Shown: in pieces, positions 24,559 through 33,110 of the stretch
Numbering within the stretch: the stretch's first letter is position 1
Layout of the letters: each line of letters begins with the position of its first letter
NCBI GenBank assembly: GCA_904377845.1
Contig: CAJFGR010000035.1
Location: 1-40,022 of the forward strand
From: an uncultured Ruminococcus sp.
Lineage (GTDB): Bacteria; Bacillota; Clostridia; Lachnospirales; Lachnospiraceae
Direction: 5' to 3'
DNA: 40,022 nucleotides
Position numbers and translations under genes: made by a program
Notes under the pieces: generated by a model
Told to the model about the DNA's origin: nothing
Seen by the model: only the letters and a program-made list of their open reading frames with translations
Databases searched by the model: none

Positions 24559-27080
24559 ACGGAGGTCAGACGCTGGCGGAGAAGACATTTACCGGCGGCA
24601 GCGCGACAGTGGAATTTAATAACCTTTCCACAGGTTACGGATATTATTACCTGAGAATTACCCAGGCTGACAAGCAGATCGCGGTGACTGCGCCGGTATG
24701 GACAGGAGAGAGCGTAAACGCAGGAATCTCCAATACATCCAGCGATGTGGCTATGCCGATCAAAGGAGACGATATCAACATCTCCAGCCAGATCTTCAAC
24801 AACCTGAGTGACGATATGACAGTGGAATCCCTGACATATACAATGGAGGGACAGACAGAGCCGTTCCACACAGCGGATGTATCACAGATCGGGGATAACG
24901 GTGTGATCGGCGCGAGAGGATCCTTTACGTATTCTTTCCCGTACACCGCAGACCAGGCAGGCGGCTTCAATATCAACGCCGAACTGAAAGCCCTGATCGG
25001 GGGAGAAGAATATACATTTACGGACGTGCTCAAGCTGAGCGTATCCGATCCGTCCATTGCCACAAAAGTGCTGATAGACGGAACCCATTACAATGACTAT
25101 GTAAACGGATACTATTCCGGAAATATGACCAACTTTATCAATATGGGCACCTCGGACAATATTCAGGTGAAGATCGTACAGCCGGGCGAGAAAGTAACTC
25201 CGGAGATGCTGCAGGATGTATCTCTCTTCGTGATCTCCGCGCCGCTGAAGTATACAAGCGACTATACCGGAGAGGCGCAGCCCAGCGTATTCGAGGATGA
25301 ATTTGTAAAGGTAGTCAGCGATTATGTAAATGGCGGCGGAACTGTTGTAGTATGCGGCCTGGCAGATTATCAGGACGCCAACAGCGGAGCGCCTTACACA
25401 TCCTACGTGCAGGCAAATAAACTGCTGGAAGGCATGGGATCCACCATGCGGATCAATGACGACGAGCTGATCGATCAGGATGAAAACGGCGGACAGCCGT
25501 ACAGACTGTATTTTGACGATTTCAATTACGACAGCACGGATCCGGCAGTCCAGAGTATTCTGGAAGGCGTAGCGGAATCCGGACTTACATACAGCTCCTA
25601 CTCCGGATGTTCTGTCAGTGTAGGAGAAGGTGAAGCGATTGTATACGGACATGATACGACCTACTCCATCAACAGCAAGGCTCCGGCTCAGGGACATGAC
25701 AAACCGGTATTGAGCTATAGCGCTCCTTACGATGAGTCCACTGCGGTTGTGCCGAAGGGTGAAGTGGTATCCATGGCTACAGAAGCTGTGGGAAGCGGAC
25801 GTGTCTATGCGTGCGGCACCGTATTCTGCTCTAACTTTGAAGTGTCGGCGGAAGATCAGGTATCTTACGCAAACGGCATCATGGCACAGAATCTTCTGAG
25901 TGATGTAAAAGTCGAACCTGAGATCAGCACCATTCAGGAGGCGCGTGCAGGTCAGGACGGAGAAGTGTTCACTGTAATCGGAACCGTGGCAAACGGAACA
26001 GCCGAGAGCGGAAACGCATTCTTTAACACCATCTACATTCAGGACGAGGAAGGCAATGGAATCAACGTATTCCCGATTGACGACAGCAATATCCGTCGTG
26101 GAGATCAGGTACAGGTGACCGGATCCGTCAGCGAGTACATCGGGGACAAGCAGCTGTCGGCCATTTCTGTGACTGTACTGGAAGGCAGCAAAGACGTAGT
26201 GATCACGGACGTGACCACAAAAGAAGCAAATGACTATGACACTAACTTCGGAAAGCTTGTCCGGGTGAAAGGAAAGGTTGTTGACTTTACACTCGCAGGG
26301 GGCATTGTGGAGAGCATTACCGTTCAGGATGACAGCGGCGAGAGCTGCCGGGTATTCATCGACGGTTATATCGGATATTCCGACGAGACGTCACAGGCAC
26401 TGGAAGAGTTCGTACAGGACGGAGCCTATATCAGCGCGGTGGGATTTGTTTCCCATGACGCGGAGGGCAACCGTCTGAGAGTACGCGACCGTTCCGAGAT
26501 TCTTCCGGCGAAAGAAGGGGAACAGCCGGCACCGGAGAATTATGAAGTGACAGTATCCATTCAGAACGGAAGCTTCGAGGGTCCGGAAACTGCCACGTCA
26601 GGTCAGGACTATACGGGAAAGATCGTAGCAGCGGACGGATATCAGCTTCCGGAGCAGATCACTGTAAAGGCAGCGGGAACTGAGCTGTCTTCCGGCGGCA
26701 TCTTTAAGGCGGCCGATTATACCTACGATGCTGAAACAGGTGTTGTAACAATTGCGGGTAAAGCCGTGACAGGAAATATTGAGATCAGTGCAGTCTGCGA
26801 GGCGGCTCCCGGCCAGGGAGGCAATCCGGACGAAGGCGGACAGAATCCGACACCGGGCGGCGACGGCCAGCAGGGCGGAAGCCAGACAGACGGCAATAAT
26901 CAGCTGACAGGAAGCGGGCAGCAGAACACCGGAGATTCCGGAAATAGTGGTTCTGATTCCGGTAAAACAGTACAGACAGGTGATGATACACCGGTTATGC
27001 TCTGGATCGGAATCGTGGCGGCCGCAGCGCTGGCAGCGGGAGCATCAGCGGTCATTATTATCAGAAGACGCAGAAAATAA
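24399..27080 (+). pseudogene. PHP-domain surface protein, frameshifted 3' part with sorting tail
   Basis: From 24399 a different frame reads RVYATEDNDLSILYSLNG and continues the PHP/CehA-type protein for about 893 residues: further beta-rich domains, two OB-fold-like segments (about 26000-26500; TVIGTVANG, VRVKGKVVDF), a Gly/Gln/Asn-rich spacer, and a cell-wall-sorting-like tail VQTGDDTP, a hydrophobic segment and RRRRK. It has no start codon with a ribosome site of its own, so it is probably not translated. Compared with relatives as remembered, about a dozen codons between LSDGLS and RVYATED are missing, so the lesion is a deletion rather than a single-base error. Both parts belong to one ancestral gene of about 1,690 codons. 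Confidence 0.75.
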
Positions 27081-27103
27081 AATAGAACAGAATCTGAAGA
27101 AAA

Positions 27104-27141
27104 GCGGGGGCGTTTTGCAGGAGTAAGGCGCCTCTGTTTTT
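27104..27141 (+). terminator. Terminator behind the PHP surface gene
   Basis: GCGGGGGCG (27104-27112) pairs with CGCCTCTGT (27129-27137) with three G-U pairs, followed by TTTT. The rest of the 209-base gap to the next gene holds only that gene's promoter. Confidence 0.55.
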
Positions 27142-27226
27142 CGCTGTACGGGGCTCTGTTTCGCTGGAATGAAAACCGGGTACAATAAATACAAGAGCCG
27201 CAGCCGGGAAAAAATCAGGTTTTGCC

Positions 27227-27254
27227 TTGAACCATCCGCCAGATGTGTTAAGAT
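27227..27254 (+). promoter_or_regulatory. Promoter of the AI-2E family transporter gene
   Basis: TTGAAC (27227-27232), 16 bases, TAAGAT (27249-27254), about 35 bases upstream of the start codon. Confidence 0.6.
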
Positions 27255-27289
27255 AGAGAAGAAACGTTATTCGCAAATTCGGAGGAGTT

Positions 27290-28480
27290 ATGAATCTCGA
27301 CAAAGAAAGTATAAAAAAATTAAGACAGCTGATCTTATTTACTATTGTTATTCTGATCGCGCTCTGGAACTATAACATTATTTTGGGGTGGATCGGTTTC
27401 GCTTTCGGTATTATCTTTCCGTTCCTGCTGGGCGGGGCAATCGCATTTGTCCTGAATGTGCCGATGAACTTCCTGGAAGAGAAGATATTCCGCAATAAAT
27501 ATCTGAGAGACAAAAAAGTGGCGAAGAGGCTGGCAAGGCCGGTGAGCCTTGTGCTTACGATCGCGATTGTGATCGGCGTGGTAGTTCTGGTCATGTTTGT
27601 TGTAATCCCGGAACTGACTAAGACGGTGATATCCCTGGGAATGACAATCCGGGCATTCGTGCCGGATGCGCAGCGTTTTCTGGATGATCTCTTCACAAAT
27701 AACAGCGAAATAAGCAAATGGCTCAGTGATCTGAATCTGGATGTGGATAAACTGATGGACAGCGCCATGTCGTTTTTCCAGAACGGGGCGGGCAACGTAC
27801 TGAATTCGACGATGTCGGCCATTGGCTCTATTGTGAGCGGGGTGACTACGTTTGTGATCGCATTTGTTTTTGCCTGCTATGTTCTGCTGCAGAAGGAAAA
27901 ACTTCGCGTGCAGGTGACAAAGGTAATGTATGCGTTCCTGCCGGAGAAACGTGTGGAGTGGTGCATGGAAGTGTGTTCCCTGACTGCAAAATCATTTTCC
28001 AGTTTTCTTACCGGGCAGTGTGTGGAAGCGCTGATTCTGGGGATGATGTTCTTTATCGTTATGAGTATCCTGAATATGCCGTACACACTGCTCGTAGCCG
28101 TGCTGATCGCGTTTACGGCGCTGATCCCGATCTTCGGCGCGTTTATCGGGTGTATCGTGGGGGCGTTTCTGATATTAATGGTGGATCCTTTCCAGGCGCT
28201 CATTTTTGTGATCATGTTCCTTATCCTGCAGCAGATTGAAGGCAATCTGATCTACCCGAAAGTTGTGGGCGCTTCTGTCGGTCTGCCGTCTATCTGGGTC
28301 CTGGCAGCGGTGACGATCGGAGCCAATCTGATGGGGATTGTAGGGATGCTGATCTTTATCCCGATTGTGTCGGTGATTTATACATTATTCAGAGCGAGTG
28401 TGTATAAGAGGCTGAAGAAGAAACACAGGGATCTGAAGACAGGCAGGGAAGAAAAGCCGGAAGCCCCAAACGAAAAGTAA
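27290..28480 (+). CDS. AI-2E family transporter (PF01594-type membrane protein)
   Basis: This 396-residue protein has about seven to eight membrane segments: a pair near the N-terminus (about 12-55), one at about 78-105, a soluble stretch (about 110-180), then segments from about 185 on with the conserved LIPIFGAFIGCIVGAFLILMVDP and the later QQIEGNLIYPKVVGASVGLPSIWVLAAVTIG signature. The family includes the proposed AI-2 exporter TqsA, sodium/proton antiporters and sporulation protein YtvI, so the substrate is open. GGAGG precedes ATG 27290. It is monocistronic, ending in a terminator that also carries the next promoter. Confidence 0.92.
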   Translation: MNLDKESIKKLRQLILFTIVILIALWNYNIILGWIGFAFGIIFPFLLGGAIAFVLNVPMNFLEEKIFRNKYLRDKKVAKRLARPVSLVLTIAIVIGVVVLVMFVVIPELTKTVISLGMTIRAFVPDAQRFLDDLFTNNSEISKWLSDLNLDVDKLMDSAMSFFQNGAGNVLNSTMSAIGSIVSGVTTFVIAFVFACYVLLQKEKLRVQVTKVMYAFLPEKRVEWCMEVCSLTAKSFSSFLTGQCVEALILGMMFFIVMSILNMPYTLLVAVLIAFTALIPIFGAFIGCIVGAFLILMVDPFQALIFVIMFLILQQIEGNLIYPKVVGASVGLPSIWVLAAVTIGANLMGIVGMLIFIPIVSVIYTLFRASVYKRLKKKHRDLKTGREEKPEAPNEK

Positions 28481-28490
28481 AAAATAATAG

Positions 28491-28558
28491 GAAGACCTTG
28501 ACGAATATCCATCCGCCGTGGTATACTACTACGGCGAATGGAAGTAGGTCTTTTTTTT
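28491..28558 (+). terminator. Long terminator behind the AI-2E transporter gene
   Basis: AAGACCT (28492-28498) pairs with AGGTCTT (28546-28552). Within it CCAT-C-CGCCGT (28509-28519) pairs with ACGGCG-A-ATGG (28531-28541). Eight T follow at 28551-28558. A promoter for the next operon lies in the same bases. Confidence 0.8.
28498..28527 (+). promoter_or_regulatory. Promoter inside the terminator, for rpmG-secE-nusG-rplKA
   Basis: TTGACG (28498-28503), 18 bases, TATACT (28522-28527). The predicted start (near 28534) is in the right half of the terminator, so new transcripts carry only the 3' arms and the T run and would not form the hairpin. Confidence 0.7.
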
Positions 28559-28613
28559 ATGCCTAAAAATCGATGGCTTCGCAACCATCAGTAACACGTA
28601 GTGAATATGTTAC

Positions 28614-28709
28614 ATGACAAAGGATAAGAAAGCTCATCCGGAACGCATGGAGACCAAGAAATACTGCAGATTCTGCAAATCACACACACTGCACAAAGAA
28701 ACAAAGTAG
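28614..28709 (+). pseudogene. rpmG: 50S ribosomal protein L33, N-terminally truncated
   Basis: ATG 28614 to TAG 28709 encodes 31 residues that match the last two thirds of L33: [24 protein letters not shown] and HKETK. The usual N-terminus (MRVKITLACTECKQRNYN, with the first zinc CxxC) is absent. An in-frame TGA lies four codons upstream (28602-28604), and the 53 bases before the ATG read no L33 sequence in any frame. No good ribosome site precedes it. The second CxxC (CRFC) is intact but its partner is gone, so the protein is probably non-functional; Firmicutes often carry a second rpmG. Its position before secE is the standard one. Confidence 0.75.
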
Positions 28710-28730
28710 TCGCCGGAAGGAAGTGGACAA

Positions 28731-28928
28731 ATGAGTGATAAAGCAAAAACTCAGAAAAAGAGCTGGTTCAAAGGGCTTCAGGCAGAGTTCAAGAAAGTCA
28801 TCTGGCCAGACAAGAAGACACTTGCAAGACAGACTACGGCGGTTGTCGCAGTCTCTGTAGTTCTCGGACTGATCATCGCAGTGATCGACGCGCTCCTGAA
28901 CTATGGAATTAAATTTTTGGTAGGCTAG
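28731..28928 (+). CDS. secE: Preprotein translocase subunit SecE
   Basis: This 65-residue protein is the short Gram-positive SecE, which clamps SecY in the membrane channel for protein export. It has a basic amphipathic region with the family motif FKKVIWPDKKTLARQT and a single membrane segment (about 36-60; TAVVAVSVVLGLIIAVIDALL). GGAAGGAAGTGG precedes the start. It lies between rpmG and nusG as in most bacteria. Confidence 0.97.
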   Translation: MSDKAKTQKKSWFKGLQAEFKKVIWPDKKTLARQTTAVVAVSVVLGLIIAVIDALLNYGIKFLVG

Positions 28929-28953
28929 TTGACCGCATCAGAAAGGTGATTTT

Positions 28954-29472
28954 ATGTCAGAGGCAAAATGGTATGTAGTTCATACTTATTCAGGGTATGA
29001 AAACAAAGTAAAAGCGAACATTGATAAGACGATCGAGAACCGCCATCTGGAAGATCAGATCCTTGAGGTCCGCGTTCCCATGGAGGAAGTGACAGAACTC
29101 AAGAACGGGGTCCAGAGAGCAGTGCAGCGCAAGATGTTCCCGGGCTATGTCATGATCCATATGATTATGAATGACGATACATGGTATGTGGTCCGAAATA
29201 CCAGAGGCGTGACCGGGTTCGTAGGACCGGGGTCCAAGCCGGTTCCGCTGGAAGAGAGCGAGATGGCCAATATGGGCATCAAACATGACAATGTTGTCGT
29301 CAACTTCGGTGTGGGCGACACGGTTGTTGTGCTCAGCGGCGCATGGGAGGGAACTGTCGGCGTTGTGCAGAGTATGAATGAACAGAAGAAGAGCCTGTCT
29401 ATCAATGTAGAGCTGTTTGGCCGCGAGACACCGGTTGAACTTGGTTTTTCAGAAGTGAAGAAAATGGATTAA
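28954..29472 (+). CDS. nusG: Transcription termination/antitermination protein NusG
   Basis: This 172-residue protein binds RNA polymerase and tunes elongation and pausing. It has the NGN domain (KWYVVHTYSGYENKVKANI, MFPGYVMIHM, RNTRGVTGFVG) and a C-terminal KOW domain from about 120 (VGDTVVVLSGAWEGTVGVV). The length is normal and the start is preceded by AAAGGTGAT. It lies 25 bases behind secE and is followed by rplK through an L1-site-like leader. Confidence 0.97.
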   Translation: MSEAKWYVVHTYSGYENKVKANIDKTIENRHLEDQILEVRVPMEEVTELKNGVQRAVQRKMFPGYVMIHMIMNDDTWYVVRNTRGVTGFVGPGSKPVPLEESEMANMGIKHDNVVVNFGVGDTVVVLSGAWEGTVGVVQSMNEQKKSLSINVELFGRETPVELGFSEVKKMD

Positions 29473-29478
29473 AGATGA

Positions 29479-29508
29479 GTGGGAGGGGCATGGCCCCGTA
29501 AGTACCAC
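29479..29508 (+). promoter_or_regulatory. L1-binding-type leader before rplK
   Basis: GTGG (29479-29482) pairs with CCAC (29505-29508). Inside, GGGGC (29485-29489) pairs with GCCCC (29493-29497), leaving an asymmetric loop with GTAAGTA on the 3' side. This GTGG-GA-hairpin-loop-CCAC shape matches known ribosomal-protein L1 mRNA sites. It ends just before the AGGAGG of rplK, so bound L1 would block translation. Confidence 0.65.
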
Positions 29509-29523
29509 AAGGAGGTAATTGAA

Positions 29524-29949
29524 ATGGCAAAAAAAGTAGAAGGTTATATCAAATTACAGATTCCTGCCGGCAAGGCAACTCCGGCACCACCGGTTGGTCC
29601 TGCACTTGGACAGCACGGTGTAAACATTGTTGAATTTACAAAGCAGTTCAACGCAAGAACAGCAGACCAGGGCGACCTGATCATCCCGGTTGTAATCACT
29701 GTATACAATGACAGAAGCTTCAGCTTCATCACAAAGACACCGCCGGCAGCAGTTCTGATCAAGAAAGCATGCAAGATCCAGTCCGGTTCAGGCGTGCCGA
29801 ACAAGAACAAGGTTGCAACGATTACAAAAGCTCAGCTTCAGGAGATCGCAGAGATGAAGATGCCTGACCTGAACGCAGCATCCGTAGAGGCTGCTATGAG
29901 CATGGTAGCAGGAACATGCCGTTCCATGGGTGTAGTTGTAGAAGAGTAA
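29524..29949 (+). CDS. rplK: 50S ribosomal protein L11
   Basis: This 141-residue protein is L11 of the GTPase-associated centre. It starts [34 protein letters not shown] and has the RNA-binding C-terminal domain ([26 protein letters not shown]). AAGGAGGT at 29509-29516 sets ATG 29524; an in-frame ATG further upstream at 29479 would translate the leader and is rejected. Confidence 0.97.
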   Translation: MAKKVEGYIKLQIPAGKATPAPPVGPALGQHGVNIVEFTKQFNARTADQGDLIIPVVITVYNDRSFSFITKTPPAAVLIKKACKIQSGSGVPNKNKVATITKAQLQEIAEMKMPDLNAASVEAAMSMVAGTCRSMGVVVEE

Positions 29950-29992
29950 AGCACCTGGCGGTAAACCTGATTTTAGAAGCTATGAAACAGAA

Positions 29993-30022
29993 GTGGGAGG
30001 GGCACGTTCCCGCCAATACCAC
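29993..30022 (+). promoter_or_regulatory. L1-binding-type leader before rplA
   Basis: A second copy of the rplK-leader pattern: GTGG (29993-29996), GA, a GGGG...CCC hairpin (29999-30011), an asymmetric CCAATA loop and CCAC (30019-30022), then AAGGAGGT. It shares the GTGGGAGGGGCA and TACCACAAGGAGGT blocks with the first copy. It is a likely autoregulatory site for L1 itself. Confidence 0.65.
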
Positions 30023-30039
30023 AAGGAGGTTATTGTAAA

Positions 30040-30732
30040 ATGAAACGAGGAAAGAAATATATCGAAGCTGCGAAACTGATCGAAAGAGGAAACCTCTACG
30101 ACACAGATGAAGCAGTAGCACTTGTTAAGAAAGCAGCAGTAGCAAAGTTTGACGAGACGATCGAGGCTCATATCAGAACAGGCTGTGACGGACGTCACGC
30201 AGATCAGCAGATCCGTGGTGCGGTTGTACTTCCGCACGGAACAGGTAAGAAAGTCCGCATCCTTGTGTTCGCTAAGGACGCAAAGGCTGAGGAGGCAAAA
30301 GCAGCAGGAGCTGATTTTGTGGGAGGAGACGAGCTGATCCCGAGAATCCAGAATGAAGGATGGCTTGACTTCGACGTAGTTGTTGCAACACCGGATATGA
30401 TGGGAGTTGTAGGTCGTCTCGGACGTGTACTCGGACCGAAAGGTCTCATGCCGAACCCGAAAGCCGGAACAGTTACAATGGATGTAACAAAGGCGATAGG
30501 CGAGATCAAAGCCGGTAAGATCGAGTACAGACTTGACAAGACAAACATTATCCATGTACCGATCGGTAAAGCTTCCTTTACCGAAGAGCAGTTAGCGGAC
30601 AACTTCCAGACGCTTATTGATGCAATCAACAAGGCAAGACCGGCAGCAGTTAAGGGACAGTATCTGAAGAGCATCACTCTTACATCTACAATGGGTCCTG
30701 GTGTAAAGGTTAATCCTCTGAAGCTTGCATAA
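30040..30732 (+). CDS. rplA: 50S ribosomal protein L1
   Basis: This 230-residue protein is L1 of the mobile L1 stalk, which binds 23S rRNA and helps release tRNA. Family motifs are intact: [53 protein letters not shown], and [14 protein letters not shown] near the end. L1 is also a translational repressor of its own operon in many bacteria, consistent with the two leader motifs here. It is the last gene of the operon; a strong terminator follows and rplJ-rplL are not next. Confidence 0.97.
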   Translation: MKRGKKYIEAAKLIERGNLYDTDEAVALVKKAAVAKFDETIEAHIRTGCDGRHADQQIRGAVVLPHGTGKKVRILVFAKDAKAEEAKAAGADFVGGDELIPRIQNEGWLDFDVVVATPDMMGVVGRLGRVLGPKGLMPNPKAGTVTMDVTKAIGEIKAGKIEYRLDKTNIIHVPIGKASFTEEQLADNFQTLIDAINKARPAAVKGQYLKSITLTSTMGPGVKVNPLKLA

Positions 30733-30754
30733 TTAAAAGAATAAAGACAAATAA

Positions 30755-30825
30755 AAATCCCCGCAGAAATAACACGGCAACAGTTTGTTGATATACTCAG
30801 AGTTGTTTCTGCGGGGATTTTTTTT
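30755..30825 (+). terminator. Strong intrinsic terminator behind rplA
   Basis: AAATCCCCGCAGAAATAAC (30755-30773) pairs with GTTGTTTCTGCGGGGATTT (30802-30820), 19 pairs with one G-U, followed by T to 30825. The loop contains a smaller CAAC/GTTG hairpin. Confidence 0.92.
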
Positions 30826-30972
30826 AGAATTATACGCATTGTCACGGGAAGCGGAGATGAGCGGCGAATAATTTCCCGGGGTGAAAAATATACAAATTAT
30901 TGCCGAAAATATGCATTCACATAATTCCTTTCTGCATTTAAAATAATTAAAATATTACAGAAAAACCAGAAA

Positions 30973-31038
30973 AAGGAGGCGAAAATGTCTTAAATACAGA
31001 AATTAACTGCCGTAAGAGATACAACAGGAGGAATGTAG
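30973..31038 (+). other. Minimal two-codon ORF and start-stop before a surface-gene remnant
   Basis: AAGGAGG (30973-30979) is followed by ATG TCT TAA (30985-30993), a perfect ribosome site leading to a two-codon frame. AGGAGG (31026-31031) is followed by ATG TAG (31033-31038), a start-stop, just before the ATG of the remnant at 31044. The 311-base stretch 30733-31043 contains nothing else except the rplA terminator. Confidence 0.5.
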
Positions 31039-31043
31039 AGCAT

Positions 31044-31438
31044 ATGAAAAAAAGAGTGGTAACATTGTTGGCGGCTGTATCACTGGTATGCAGCCAGTTC
31101 CCGATGGCGGCAAACGCAGAAAATACTTCGGACGACGGGAATATCATGCAGATTTTTTATGTCTCTCCGGACGGTGATGATAATGCGTCAGGTACCCGGG
31201 AATCCTGTGAGCGCTGCAGTAAGCGGTGAAAAGGTGACGGTAAAAGCCGAAGAAGCCCCCGAAGGAAAACATTTTGAAAAACGGCGATTCAGCCACCCCG
31301 CAGGCAGGCGATTCAGACGCTCCACAGACAGGCGATGAAACGGACGCGTTATCCGCAGCGGCCTTATGTGCTCTGTCGCTGGCGTCCGCAGCCGCGGCTG
31401 TAGTTCTCCGGTTTGGAAAAAAGAAAAACAGAATTTAA
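31044..31438 (+). pseudogene. Remnant of a beta-helix-type surface protein with sorting tail
   Basis: Three frames carry pieces of one lost large protein. The first (31044-31229) has a signal peptide (MKKRVVTLLAAVSLV...ANAE) and FYVSPDGDDNASGT, the usual opening of right-handed beta-helix surface proteins. The second frame (from about 31201) reads VSGEKVTVKAEEAPEGKHFEK, typical of repeat domains in such proteins. The third (about 31271-31438) reads ATPQAGDSDAPQTGDETD, a hydrophobic segment and KKKNRI, a cell-wall-sorting-like tail. Two out-of-frame joins indicate large internal deletions; only a 61-residue peptide could be made. Confidence 0.75.
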
Positions 31439-31465
31439 CAACAGGTAAAAGTATAAAGTGAAGAC

Positions 31466-31508
31466 AGACACAGTTAAACTGCAGGGCAAGTTTGACTGTG
31501 TCTTTTTC
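31466..31508 (+). terminator. Terminator before the Wadjet operon
   Basis: AGACACAGTTAAACT (31466-31480) pairs with AGTTTGACTGTGTCT (31489-31503), 15 pairs with one G-U, followed by TTTTT. It would end transcription from the surface-gene remnant. Confidence 0.85.
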
Positions 31509-31521
31509 TGCGTGGTATAAT
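31492..31521 (+). promoter_or_regulatory. Wadjet operon promoter, -35 inside the terminator
   Basis: TTGACT (31492-31497), in the right arm of the terminator, 18 bases, then TATAAT (31516-31521) with TGG in front (extended -10). It is a strong promoter reading into jetA. Confidence 0.75.
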
Positions 31522-31600
31522 GATTGCGCAAAACGCAATCCATGGCTTGAAAAGTAAATGTCGCTGCGCAGCGCTTCCTTTTCTGCGCACATGGTACAAT
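31522..31600 (+). promoter_or_regulatory. Hairpin leader and second -10 before jetA
   Basis: GATTGCG-CAAAA-CGCAATC (31522-31540) is a 7-pair hairpin at the expected transcript start. CGCTGCGCAGCG (31562-31573) is a perfect 12-base palindrome. TGGTACAAT (31592-31600) is a second extended -10 whose flank (TTTTCTGCG...TGGTACAATAATT) resembles the first promoter (TTTTCTGCG TGGTATAATGATT), as if duplicated. Confidence 0.5.
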
Positions 31601-31630
31601 AATTTTACTTTATGTAAGCAGGTGTGAGCA

Positions 31631-33037
31631 ATGAGTCTGATCAACAGAATTCCCCATGATTTCTATAAATTATTCACAAGCAAATACACGGAATATTACA
31701 TGACGTTCCTCGTGGCGATCTACGATGCCATGGAACAGTCCTACTCGGTTCTGGGTCTGACGGAGAAAGAGTGCCGGGCTGTTATGAATGAGAAGATTGC
31801 TGCTGCGGCCATCCTGTGGGATGCGGAAAATTATGACGAAGAGGGCGTGTTTCTCACCCGTTCCAATATGGCGTCAGTCTGCCTGAAGCATTTCGAGGAC
31901 TGGGGATGGCTGAAGCAGGATTATGACGAAACTCTGAACAGCTACGTGGTCACATTTCCGGAGTACAGCCAGATGTATGTGGAGCTTTTTGCCCGTCTGC
32001 TGGATGAGAGCGACAGTCAGGAGAGGGAGAGTGTTCTCGCGATCTACAGTTATCTGTATACATACAGCGTGGACAGCGAGAAGAATAATGAAATCCTCAA
32101 AAGTGCCCTGAATGCCTCCAAAAGGCTGGTGCGTATGCTGGTGAATATGCAGGACGGCATGAGAGAGTACTTTGATGAGCTTTCCCGGCAGAAAGATTTT
32201 AAAGGGATTCAGGACGTCCTTGTAAAAGAGATCAACAACAGCGACAGCCGGAAATATGCGATCCTCACGACCACGGACAGTTTCTACCGGTATAAAGAAG
32301 CGGTCAAGGAGCTGATTGTGAAAAATCTGGACGAAAACGAAGCGCGCAGAAGGAAGAAAGAACGGGAGCTGACAGGCATTGAGCCGGGAACGCCGGCTTT
32401 TGTGCGCTGCGAGCGGGCGATACGGCTCTGCGACGAGGCGGCGGATATTATGTTCCGGATTGAGCGGCAGTCGGATGTGATTGAGCGGAGATACAATAAG
32501 TTGATCGAACAGAAGACTGTATTTGCAGGCCGGGCGGCGGCCCGCATCCGCTATATCATGCAGGAGGGAGCGGATGGAGACGACCGGACGGCTGTTTTCG
32601 TCAGTCTGCTGAACAGGAGCAGAAGGAAAGAGGAGATTCTGGAAACTCTCTCGGAGCGCGTCCGGATGAGTATGCCCCATCAGCTTATGTCTCAGGAGAG
32701 CCTGTACCGCAGAAAATCTGCAGAAAGAGATGAGTTTGTCCCTCAGGCTGTAAAACCGGAGGAACAGACAGAAACAGATCAGATGGATTCCTTTGTCCTG
32801 AAACCTCTCTACACCCGAAGGGAGATTGAACGCTTCCGCAGGAAGAATGAGAAGGATGGAGTATTCTGTGTGACGGAGGATACCGTGCAGAGCGTGGAAG
32901 ATCTGGAAAAGCTGTTTTTTGTGTGGCAGGAGGCGACTGAGACGGCTGAGAGCAGTCAGGAGATTGAACTGGGCGATGAGCAGGAAAACAGTTCCGGATT
33001 CCGCTATTCCGCTTTAAAAATCCGCAATGCAGAGTGA
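31631..33037 (+). CDS. jetA: Wadjet system protein JetA (kleisin-like, DUF5716 type)
   Basis: This 468-residue protein is the first of four genes in the order JetA-JetB-JetC-JetD. It opens MSLINRIPHDFYKLFTSKY and has helical, charge-rich segments through most of its length, consistent with the kleisin/MksF-type subunit that bridges the SMC-like ATPase. I recognise the JetA family of the DUF5716 kind (associated with type II Wadjet), from recall rather than a search. Wadjet complexes extrude loops on small circular DNA and cut it, blocking plasmids. Start follows GGTGTGAG (31622-31629). JetB follows after 73 bases. Confidence 0.85.
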   Translation: MSLINRIPHDFYKLFTSKYTEYYMTFLVAIYDAMEQSYSVLGLTEKECRAVMNEKIAAAAILWDAENYDEEGVFLTRSNMASVCLKHFEDWGWLKQDYDETLNSYVVTFPEYSQMYVELFARLLDESDSQERESVLAIYSYLYTYSVDSEKNNEILKSALNASKRLVRMLVNMQDGMREYFDELSRQKDFKGIQDVLVKEINNSDSRKYAILTTTDSFYRYKEAVKELIVKNLDENEARRRKKERELTGIEPGTPAFVRCERAIRLCDEAADIMFRIERQSDVIERRYNKLIEQKTVFAGRAAARIRYIMQEGADGDDRTAVFVSLLNRSRRKEEILETLSERVRMSMPHQLMSQESLYRRKSAERDEFVPQAVKPEEQTETDQMDSFVLKPLYTRREIERFRRKNEKDGVFCVTEDTVQSVEDLEKLFFVWQEATETAESSQEIELGDEQENSSGFRYSALKIRNAE

Positions 33038-33110
33038 TCTGCAGTATGTGAAATGCCGGAAATGAGGATGGCATAAAAGTGAGATTCAGTCAACATGAAA
33101 GGAAGTATCT

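Noticed and set aside
27169-27375. Small plus-strand open frame before the AI-2E transporter gene
   Set aside because: Overlaps that gene's promoter and start in another frame, with no ribosome site.
29479-29523. Upstream start for rplK
   Set aside because: It would read through the L1-type leader and the ribosome site.
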